DNA of 64,000 bases, from positions 2,666,001 to 2,730,000 of the forward strand of contig OZ014424.1 of NCBI GenBank assembly GCA_963965975.1, read 5' to 3'. Each line of letters opens with the position of its first letter. Within the stretch, counting starts at the first letter, position 1. The notes under the pieces are model-generated. The model saw only the letters and a program-made list of their open reading frames with translations, ran no database searches and had not been told where the DNA came from. The stretch comes from Xestospongia bergquistia. Its lineage: Eukaryota; Porifera; Demospongiae; Haplosclerida; Petrosiidae. Shown here piece after piece: positions 27,944-37,744 of this stretch. Made by a program: the position numbers and the translations under genes.

Positions 27944-28174
27944 TTATGAATTATTTTTTGGACAGGTTAGTTGTTGTATATTGGTTATTGGTTCTGTTCT
28001 TAGAGAGTTTATGGAGCTGGAGATAGCAGTGCAGCTGGATTCTTCATCTTTTACATCTTCATCCGTAATGTAAACATCGAAGTTGTTGTCAGATTCACCA
28101 TCACTAGGCATTTCTTTAAGATAATTTAACAGGAAATTAGGGTCTGAGGGTAATATATCTCTTCTACAAGTCAT
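27944..28174 (-). pseudogene. Truncated piggyBac-type transposase, N-terminal fragment, copy 1
   Basis: The minus-strand frame from an ATG at 28,174 gives 76 residues starting MTCRRDILPSDPNFLLNYL. It is followed by an acidic stretch with EMPSDGESDNNFD, YITDEDV and DEE, then a serine-rich tail. An acidic, disordered N-terminus of this style is common in piggyBac transposases. The DDD catalytic core and the C-terminal zinc-binding region are absent, so it cannot act alone as a transposase. The frame is open further upstream to 28,288, but that part reads through the subterminal palindromes and has no match in copy 2, so I start at the internal methionine. Compared with copy 2 there is an extra AG at about 28,003-28,006 that changes the last 20 or so residues. 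The superfamily assignment comes mainly from the element's ends; the protein alone would be weak evidence. Confidence 0.6.
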
Positions 28175-28224
28175 AATCTCACTTTCTTTTATAAAAATTG
28201 ATTTTAATAATAATTTGACATATG

Positions 28225-28285
28225 CTGCGCAAAATTGCGCAGCCACCCACTCAAAAGGAAGCCACGCCTGCGCAAAATTGCGCAG
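28225..28285. repeat. Paired subterminal palindromes, element 1
   Basis: CTGCGCAAAATTGCGCAG occurs at 28,225-28,242 and again at 28,268-28,285, with starts 43 bp apart. Each has 8-bp arms (CTGCGCAA/TTGCGCAG) around a central AA. They sit just inside the right terminus only. Subterminal repeats of this kind often bind transposase; that role is inferred here. Confidence 0.8.
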
Positions 28286-28300
28286 CAATCCGTGAAAGAG

Positions 28301-28304
28301 TTAA
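28301..28304. repeat. TTAA target-site duplication, right, element 1
   Basis: Right-hand copy of the TTAA duplication. The satellite resumes directly with AGACTTTACAGTG. Confidence 0.95.
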
Positions 28305-31300
28305 AGACTTTACAGTGTTAATGCAAACAAACTTACTAAACTGTTAATGACAGTTTACTTAGTTATTCCCATGGAGTCCTTTAGACTGAGCAGTTTACTT
28401 TATAAACTTCGCTCAATACTTTAAACTTTCTAAACTTTTTAAATTGAAGACTTTATAGTGTTAATGCAAACGAAATCACTAAACTATTAATAGGAGTTTA
28501 GTTAGTTAGTTTCATAGAGTCCTTTAGACTGAGCTGTTTACTTTATAAACTTCACTCAATAGTCTAAACCTTCTAAAGTCTTTCAATTAAAGGCTTTAGA
28601 GTGTTAATGGAAACCAACAAACTAAACTGTTAATAATAGTTTATTTAGTTAGTCCCGTAGAGTCCTTTATACTGAGCTCTTTACTATATATACTTCACTC
28701 AATAGTCTAAACCTTCTAAAGTCTTTAATTTATAGACTTTACAGTGTTAATGCAAACAACTTACTAAACTGTTAATAGCAGTTTGTTTAGTTAGTCCTAT
28801 AGAGTCTTTTAGACTGAGCTGTTTACTTTATAAACTTCACTCAATCGTCTAAACCTTCTAAAGTCTTTAAATTAAAGGCTTTAGATTGTTAATGCAAAAC
28901 AACAAACTAAACTGTTAATAACAGTTTATTTATTTAGTCCCGTAGAGTCCTTTATACTGAGCCCTTTACTATATATACTTCACTCAATAGTCTAAACCTT
29001 CTAAAGTCTTTAATTTAAAGACTTTTACAGTGTTAATGCAAACCAACTTACTAAACTGTTAATAACATTTTACTTAGTTAGTCCCATAGAGTCCTTTAGA
29101 ATGTGCTGTTTACTTTATAAACTTCTCAGAATACTCTAAAGGTTCTAAACTCTTTAATTTAAAGACTTTAGAGTGTTAATGCAAACCATCTTACTAAACT
29201 GTTAATAGGAGTTTATTTAGTTAGTCCCATAGAGTCGTTTAGACTGAGCAGTTTACATAATAAAATTTACTCAATAGTCTAAACCTTCTGAAGTCTTTAA
29301 ATTAAAGACTTTAGAGTGTTAATGCAAACCAACTTACTAAACTGTTAATAGCAGTTTATTTATTTAGTTTCATAGAGTCCTTTAGACTGAGCTGTTTACT
29401 TTATAAACTTCACACAATAGTCTAAACCTTCTAAACTCTTTAATTTAAAGACTTTAGAGTGTTAATGCAAACCAACTTACTAAACTGTTAATAGCAGTTT
29501 ATTTAGTTAGTTTCATAGAGTCCTTTAGACTGAGCTCTTTACTTTATAAACTTCACTCAATAGTCTAAACCTTCTAAATTTTTTAATTTAAAGACTTTAG
29601 AGTATTAATGCAAACCAACTTACTAAACTGTTAATAGCAGTTTATTTAGTTAGTCCCATAGAGTCCTTTAGAATGAGCAGTTTACTTTATAAAATTGACT
29701 CAATAGTCTAAACCTTCTAAAGTCTTTAATTAAAGACTTTAGAGGGTTAATGCAAACCAACTTATTAAACTGTTAATGGCAGTTTATTTTGTTAGATTCA
29801 TAGAGTCCTTCAGACTGATCTGTTTATTTATAAACTTCACTCAATAGTCTAAACCTTCTAAACTCTTTAATTTAAAGACTTTAGAGTGTTAATGCAAACC
29901 AACTTACTAAACTGTTAATAGCAGTTTGTTTAGTTAGTCCTATAGAGTCCTTTAGACTGAGCTGTTTACTTTATAAACTTCACTCAATAGTCTAAACCTT
30001 CTAAACTCTTTAATTTAAAAACTTTAGAGTGTTAATGCAAACCAACTTACTAAACTGTTAATAGAAGTTTATATAGTTAGTCCCATAGAGTCCTTTAGAA
30101 TGAGCAGTTTACTTTATAAAATTTACTCAATAGTCTAAACCTTCTAAACTCTTTAATTTAAAGACTTTAGAGTGTTAATGCAAACAAACTTACTAAACCG
30201 TTAATAGCAGTTTATTTAGTTAGTCCCATAGAGTCCTTTAGAATGAGCAGTTTACTTTATAAAATTTACTAAATAGTCTAAACCTTCTAAAGTCGTTAAA
30301 TTAAAGACTTTAAAGTGTTAATGCGAACTAAATTACTAAACTATTAATAGGAGTTTATTTAGTTAGTTTCAAAGAGTCCTTTAGTCTGAGCTGTTTACTT
30401 TATAAACTTCACTCAATAATTTAAACCTTCTAAAGTCTTTAAATTAAAGACTTTAGAGTGTTAATGCAAACAAACTTACTAAACCGTTAATAACAGTTTA
30501 CTTAGTTAGTCCCATAGAGTTCTTTATACTGAGCTATTTACTATATAAACTTCACTCAATAGTCTAAACCTTCTAGAGTCTTTAAATTAAAGACTTTAGA
30601 GAGTTAATGCAAAGAAACTTACTAAACTGTTAATAACAATTTATTTAGTTAGTCCCACAGAGTCCTTTATACTGAGCTCTTTACTATATAAACTTCACTC
30701 AATAGTCTAAACCTTCTAAACTCTTTAATTTAAAGACTTTAGAGAGTTAATGCAAAACAACTTACTAAAATGTTAATAGGAGTTTATTTACTTAGTTTCA
30801 TAGAATCCTTTAGACTGAGCTGTTTACTTTGTAAACTTGACTCGATAGTCTAAACCTTCCAAAGTCTTTAAATTAAAGACTTTAGAGTGTTAATGCAAAC
30901 CAACTTACTTAACTGTTAATAGCAATTTGTTTAGTTAGTTTCATAGAGTCCATTAGACTGAACACTTTACTTTATAAACTTCACTCAATAGTATACACTT
31001 TCTAAAGTCTTTAATTTAAAGACTTTAGAGTGTTAATGCAAACAAACTTACTAAACTCTAATAGCAGTTTATTTAGTTAGGCCCATAGAGTTCTTTAGAG
31101 TGAGCTCTTTACTTTATAAACTTCAGTCAATAGTCCAAACATTCTAAAGTCTTTAATTTAAAGACTTTAGAGTGTTAATGCAAACCAACTTATTAAACTG
31201 TTAATAGGAGTTTATTTATTTAGTTTCATAGAGTCCCTTAGACTGAGCTCTTCACTTTATAAACTTCACTCAATAGTCTAAACCTTCTAAAGTCTTTAAA

Positions 31301-34300
31301 TTAAAGACTTTAGAGTGTTAATGCAAACCAACTTACTAAACTGTTAATAACAGTTTATTTCGTTATTCCCATAGAGTACTTTAGACTGAGCTGTTTACTT
31401 TATAAACTTCAATCAATAGTCTAAACCTTCTAAACTCTTTAATTTAAAGACTTTACAGTGTTAATGGAAAAAACTTACTAAACTGTTAATAACAGTTTAC
31501 TTAGTTAGTCCCATAGAGTCCTTTAGACTAAGCTCTTTACTTTATAACCTTCACTCAATACTCTAAACCTTCTAAACTCTTTAATTTAAAGACTTTAGAG
31601 TGTTAATGCAAACTAACTTACTAAACTGTTAATAGGAGTTTATTTAGTTAGTTTCATAGAATCCCTTAGACTGAGCTGTTTACTTTATAAACTTGACTCG
31701 ATAGTCTAAACCTTCTAAAGTCTTTAAATTAAAGACTTTAGAGTGTTAATGCAAACCAACTTACATAACTGTTAATAGCAATTTATTTAGTTAGTTTCAT
31801 AGAGTCCTTTAGACTGAGCTCTTTACTTTATAAACTTCACTCAATAGTCTACACTTTCTAAAGTCTTTAATTTAAAGACTTTAGAGTGTTAATGCAAACA
31901 AACTTACTAAACTGTAATAGCAGGTTATTTAGTTAGGCCCATAGAGTTCTTTAGAATGAGCAGTTTACTTTATAAAATTGACTCAATAGTCTAGACCTTC
32001 TAAAGTCTTTAAATTAAAGACTTTATAGTGTTTATTCAAACCAACCTACAAAACTGTTAATAGCAGTTTATTTAGTTAGTTTCATAGAGTCCTTTAGACT
32101 GAGCTCTTTACTTTATAAACTTCACTCAATAGTCCAAACCTTCTAAAGTCTTTAATTTAAAGACTTTACAGTGTTAATGCAAACCAACTTACTAAATTGT
32201 TAATAGGAGTTTATTTAGTTAGTTTCATAGAGTCCTTTAGACTGAGCTGCTCACTTTATAAACTTCAATCAATAGTCTAAACCTTCTAAAGTTTTTAAAT
32301 TAAAGACTTTAGAGGGTTAATGCAAACCAACTTACTAAACTGTTACTAACGGTTTATTTAGTTAGTCCCGTAGGGTCCTTTAGACTGAGTTCTTTACTGT
32401 ATAAACTTCACTCAATAGTCTAAATTTTCTAAAGTCTTTAATTTAAAGACTTTAGAGTGTTAATGCAAGCCAACTTACTAACCTGTTAATAGCAGTTTAT
32501 TTACTTAGTCCCATAGAGTCCTTTAAAATGAGCAGTTTACTTTATAAAATTTACTCAATAGCCTAAACCTTCAAAAGTCTTTAAGTTAAAGACTTTAGAG
32601 TGTTAATGCAAACCAACTTACTAAACTGTTAGTAATATTTTACTTAGTTAGTCTCATAGAGTCCTTTAGACTGAGCTGTTTACTTTATAAACTTCGCTCA
32701 ATACTCTAAACGTTCTAAACTCTTTAATTTAAAGACTTTAAAGTGTTAATGCAAACCATCTTACTAAACTGTTAATAGGAGTTTATTTAGTTAGTCCCAT
32801 AGAGTCCTTTAGACTGAGCAGTTTACATAATAAAATTTACTCAATAGTCTAACCTTCTAAAGTCTTTAAATTAAAGACTTTAGAGTGTTAATGCAAGCCA
32901 ACTTACTAAACTGTTAATAACATTTTATTTCGTTATTCCCATAGAGTACTTTAGACTGAGCTGTTTACTTTATAAACTTCACTCAATAGTTTAACCTACT
33001 AAAGTATTTAAATTAAAGACTTTAGAGTGTTAATGCAAACCAACTTACGAATCTGTTAATAACAGTTTATTTAGTTAGTCCCATAGAGTCCTTTATACTG
33101 AGCTCTTTACTATATAAATTTCACTCAATAGTCTAAACCTTCTAAACTCTTTAATTTAAAGACTTTACAGTGTTAATGCAAACCAACTTACTAACCTGTT
33201 AATAGCAGTTTGTTTAGTTAGTTTGATAGTGTCCTTTAGACTGAGCTGTTTACTTTATAAGCTTCACTCAATACTCTAAACCTTCTAAACTCTTTAATTT
33301 AAAGACTCTAGAGTGTTAATGCAAACCAATTTACTAAACTGTTAATAGGAATTTATTTAGTTAGTTTCATAGAGTCCTTTAGAATGAGCTGTTTACCTTA
33401 TAAACTTGACTCGATAGACTAAAATTTCTAAAGTCTTTAAATTAAAAACTTTAGAGTGTTAATGCAAACCAACTTATTTAACTGTTAATAGCATTTTATT
33501 TAGTTAATTTCATAGAGTCCTTTAGACTGAGCTCTTTACTTTATAAACTTCACTCAATAGTCTACACTTTCTAAAGTCTTTAATTTAAAGACTTTAGAGT
33601 GTTAATGTAAGCAAACTTAATAAACTGTTAATAGCAGTTTATTTAGTTAGGCCCATAGAGTCCTTTAGACTGAGCAGTTTACTTTATAAAATTGACTCAA
33701 TAGTCCAGACCTTCTAAAGTCTTTAAATTAAAGACTTTAGAGTGTTTATTCAAACCAACTTACTAAACTGTTAATAGCAGTTTATTTAGTTAATCCCATA
33801 GGGTCCTTTAGACTGAGCGCTTTACTTTATAAATTTCACTCAATAGTCCAAACCTTCTAAAGTCTTTAAATTAAAGACTTTAAAGTGTTAATGCAAACCA
33901 ACTTACTAAACTGTTAATAACATTTTACTTAGTTAGTCCCATAGACTTCTTTAGACTGTGCTGTTTAGTTTATAAACTTCTCTGAATATTCTAAAGGTTC
34001 TAAACTCTTTAATTTAAAGACTTTAGAGTGTTAGTGCAAACCATCTCACTAAACTGTTAATAGGAGTTTATTTAGTTAGTCCCATAGAGTCCATTAGACT
34101 GAGCAGTTTACATAATAAAATTTACTCAATAGTCTAAACCTTCTAAAGTCTTTAAATTAAAGACTTTAGAGTGTTAACGCAAACCAACTTACTAAACTGT
34201 TAATAGCAGTTTATTTCGTTAGTTTCATAGTGTCCTTTAGACTGAGCAGTTTACTTTATAAAATTTACTCAATAGTCTAAACCTTCTAAAGTCTTTAAAT

Positions 34301-35639
34301 CAAAGACTTTAGAGTGTTAATGCAAACCAACTTACTAAACTGTTAATAGCAGTTTATTTAGTTAGTTTCATAGAGTCCTTTAGACTGAGCTGTTTACTTT
34401 ATAAACTTCACGCAATAGTCTAAACCTTCTAAACTCTTTAATTTAAAGACTTTAGAGTGTTAATGCAAACAAACTTACTAAACTGTTAATAGCAGTTTAT
34501 TTAATTAGTTTCATAGAGTCCTTTAGACTGAGCTGTTTACTTTATAAACTTCACTCTATAGTCTAAACCTTCTAAAGTCTTTAAATTAAAGACTTTAGAG
34601 TGTTAATGCAAATCAACTTACTAAACTTTTAATAGCAGTTAATTTAGTTAGTCACATAGATTCCTCTAGAATGAGCAGTTTACTTTATAAAATTTACTCA
34701 ATAGTCTAAACCTTCTAAAGTCGTTAAATTAAAGAATTTAAAGTGTTAACGCAAACCAACTTACTAAACTGTTCAGAAAAATTTATTTAGTTAGTCCCAT
34801 AGAGTCCTTTATACTGAGCTATTTCCTATATAAACTTCACTCGATAGTCTAAACCTTCTAAACTCCTTAATTTAAAGACTTTATAGTGTTAATGCAAACA
34901 AACTTACTAAACTGTTAATAACAGTTTACTTAGTTATTCCCATAGAGTCCTTTAGACTAGCTGTTTACGTTATAAACTTCGCTCAATACTCTAAACCTTC
35001 TAATCTCTTTAAATTAAAGACTTTATAGTGTTAATGCGAACCAAATTACTAAACTATTAATAGGAGTTTATTTAGTTAGTTTCATAGAGTCCTTTAGTCT
35101 GAGCTGTTTACTTTATAAACTTCACTCAATAGTCTAAACCTTCAAAAGTCTTTAAATTAAAGACTTTAGAGTGTTAATGCAAACCAACTTACTAAACTGT
35201 TAATAACAGTTTATTTAGTTAGTCCCGTAGAGTCCTTTATACTTAGCTCTTTACTATATAAACTTGACTCAATATTCTAAACATTCTAAAGTCTTTAAAT
35301 TAAAGACTTTAGAGTGTTAATGCAAACAAACTTACTAAACTGTTAATAACAGTTTATTTAGCTAGTCCCACAGAGTCCTTTATACTGAGCTCTTTACTAT
35401 ATAAACTTCACTCAATAGTCTAAACCTTCTAAACTCTTTAATTTAAAGACTTTACAGTGTTAATGGAAAACAACTTACTAAACTGTTAATAACCGTTTAC
35501 TTAGTTAGTCCCATAGAGTCCTTTAGACTAAGCTCTTTACTTTATAACCTTCACTCAATACTCTAATCCTTCTAAACTCTTTAATTTAAAGACTTTAGAG
35601 TGTTAATGAAAACAAACTTACTAAACTGTTAATAGGTGT

Positions 35640-35725
35640 TTATTTAGTTAGTTTCATAGAATCCTTTAGACTGAGCTGTTTACTTTATTCATTCGTTCAA
35701 ATTGTTAATGCAAACAAACTTACTA
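35640..35725 (+). repeat. Deleted monomer lacking the palindrome core
   Basis: After TGTTTACTTTAT the sequence runs TCATTCGTTCAAAT and then resumes at TGTTAATGC. About 55 bases expected here are replaced by about 14 unrelated bases, a net loss of about 41 bp. The missing part includes one arm of the 46-bp dyad and the whole 29-bp palindrome. Confidence 0.85.
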
Positions 35726-37111
35726 AACTGTTAATAGGAGTTTATTTAGTTAGATTCATAAAATCCTTTAGACTGAGCTGTTTACTTTATAAACTTGACT
35801 CGATAGTTTAAACCTTCTAAAGTCTTTAAATTAAAGACTTTAGAGTGTTAATGCAAACCAACTTACTTAACTGTTAATAGCAATTTATTTAGTTAGTTTC
35901 ATAGAGTCCTTTAGACTGAGCTCTTTACTTTATAAACTTCACTCAGTAGTCTACACTTACTAAAGTCTTTAATTTAAAGACTTTAGAGTGCTAATGCAAA
36001 CAAACTTATTAAACTGTTAATAGCAGTTTATTTAGTTAGGCCTATAGAGTTCTTTAGACAGAGCAGTTTACTTTATAAAATTGACTCAATAGTCCAAACC
36101 TTTTAAAGTCTTTAATTTAAAGACTTTAGAGTGTTAATGCAAACCAACCTACTAAACTGTTAATAGCAGTTTATTTAGTTAGTTTAATAGAGTCCTTTAA
36201 ACTGAGCTCTTTACTTTATAAACTTCACTCAATAGTCCAAACCTTCTAAACTCTATAATTTAAAGACTTTAGAGTTTTAATGCAAACCAACTTACTAAAC
36301 TGTTCATAGGAGTTTATTTACTTAGTTTCATAGAGTCCTTTAGACTGAGCTGTTCACTTTATAAACTTCACTCAATAGTGTAAACCTTCTAAAGACATTA
36401 AATTAAAGACTTTAGAGTGTTAATGCAAACAAACTTACTGAACTGTTAATAACAGTTTATTTAGTTAGTCCCATAGAGTCCTTTAGAATGAGCAGTTTAC
36501 TTTATAAAATTTACTCAATAGTCTAAAACTTCTAAAGTCTTTAAATTAAAGATTTTAGAGTGTTAATGCAAACCAACTTACTAAACTGTTAATAGCAGTT
36601 TATTTAGTTAGTTTCATAGAGTCCTTTAGAGTGAGCTGTTTACTATATAAACTTCACTCAATAGTCTAAAAATTCAAAAGTCTTTAAGTTAAAGACTTTA
36701 CAGTGTTAATGCAAACCAACTTACTAAACTGTTAATAACATTTTACTTAGTTAGTCCCATAGAGTCCTTTAGACTGAGCTGTTTACTTTATAATCTTCGC
36801 TCAATACTCTAAACGTTCTAAACTCTTTAATTAATGACTTTAAAGTGTTAATGCAAACCATGTTACTAGACTGTTAATAGGAGTTTATTTAGTTAGTCCC
36901 ATAGAGTCCTTCAGACTGAGCAGTTTACATAATAAAATTTAGTCAATAGTCTAAACCTTCTAAAGTCTTTAAATTAAAGACTTTAGAGTGTTAATGCAAA
37001 CCAACTTACTAAACTGTTAATAACAGTTTATTTCGTTATTCCCATAGAGTACTTTAGACTGAGCTGTTTAGTTTATAAACTTCAGTCAATAGTCTAAACC
37101 TTCTAAAGTCT

Positions 37112-37115
37112 TTAA
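37112..37115. repeat. TTAA target-site duplication, left, element 2
   Basis: TTAA before the left terminus of copy 2, repeated at 37,760-37,763. The restored site reads GTCTTTAAATTAAAGAC, so this insertion used the first TTAA of the palindrome. Copy 1 used the second. Confidence 0.95.
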
Positions 37116-37411
37116 CCCTTTCACGGGTAATCAAATTAATTAAGATCAACTTCCTGTGGGCGGCCAAATTGACTTGATTATTCACGTTTTACTCGAGGTC
37201 ACCTTTGATCAGTTTTCTGTCTTGTTGAGATCTGTACGCTCTATTTTTGACAGATTAGTTGTTGTATAATAGTTTTTGGTTATATTCTTAGAGTTTGAAG
37301 CTTGTGTCAACAACTTTATTTTTATAAAAAAAGCTTCGTCATACCAATATCATTCGCGGGTACTTCACCTAATTTTGTGACAGTTTTTATAAGTCTTTTA
37401 CTCATCATGAA

Positions 37412-37633
37412 TTATTTTTTGGACAGGTTAGTTGTTGTATGATGGTTATTGGTTCTGTTCTTAGAGTTTATGGAGCTGGAGAATGCAGTGCAGTTGGCTT
37501 CTTCGTCTTCCACATCTTCATCAGTAATGTAACCATCGAAGTTGTTGTCAGATTCACCATCACTAGGCATTTCTTCAAGATAATTTAACAGGAAATTGGG
37601 GTCTGAGGGTAATATATCTCTTCTACAAGTCAT
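37412..37633 (-). pseudogene. Truncated piggyBac-type transposase, N-terminal fragment, copy 2
   Basis: A 73-residue minus-strand frame starts with the same MTCRRDILPSDPNFLLNYL and continues with an acidic region containing EEMPSDGESDNN, FDGYITDEDVEDEE and a short serine-rich part. The first 57 or so residues align with copy 1 with a handful of substitutions. After that the frames diverge because this copy lacks an AG dinucleotide present in copy 1. The catalytic core is missing. The ATG at 37,633 is the natural start, since it is shared by both copies. Whether the peptide is made is unknown. Its preserved frame may only reflect the short age of the copies. Confidence 0.6.
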
Positions 37634-37683
37634 AATCTCACTTTCTTTTATAAAAATTGATTTTAATAATAATTTGACTTATG

Positions 37684-37744
37684 CTGCGCAAAATTGCGCA
37701 GCCACCCACTCAAAAGGAAGCCACGCCTGCGCAAAATTGCGCAG
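37684..37744. repeat. Paired subterminal palindromes, element 2
   Basis: CTGCGCAAAATTGCGCAG at 37,684-37,701 and 37,727-37,744, the same two copies and the same 43-bp spacing as in element 1. Both are unchanged between the two elements. Confidence 0.8.

Larger units (their letters stand above)
27666..28300 (-). mobile_element. Non-autonomous piggyBac-type element, copy 1 (635 bp)
   Basis: The element interrupts a satellite monomer. It is bounded by an 11-bp terminal inverted repeat, CCCTTTCACGG at 27,666-27,676 and CCGTGAAAGAG at 28,290-28,300, with one mismatch, and flanked by TTAA on both sides. TTAA duplication with C-rich short inverted repeats is characteristic of the piggyBac superfamily. 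At 635 bp it is far too short to encode a full transposase of about 550-600 residues. It keeps only an acidic N-terminal fragment on the minus strand (27,944-28,174). The right subterminal region has two copies of a GC-rich palindrome. Base composition and CpG content differ sharply from the satellite. A second copy lies at 37,116-37,759. Strand is given from the reading frame. Confidence 0.93.
28301..37115 (+). repeat. 143-bp satellite array, middle block
   Basis: Same monomer and orientation as the left block, about 61 copies. The subfamily mix differs. Variants common here and rare or absent before about 27,540 include TATACTGAGCTCTTTACTATATA, TAATAACAGTTTACTTAG, TAATAGGAGTTTATTTAG, GACTCGATAGTC and the GTGTTTATTCAAACC form. 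One monomer carries a large deletion at about 35,689-35,702. Divergence among neighbours is higher than in the left block. Confidence 0.97.

Noticed and set aside
28175..28288. Upstream extension of the transposase fragment in copy 1
   Set aside because: It translates the subterminal palindromes and terminal repeat and is not matched in copy 2. The shared ATG at 28,174 is the better start.
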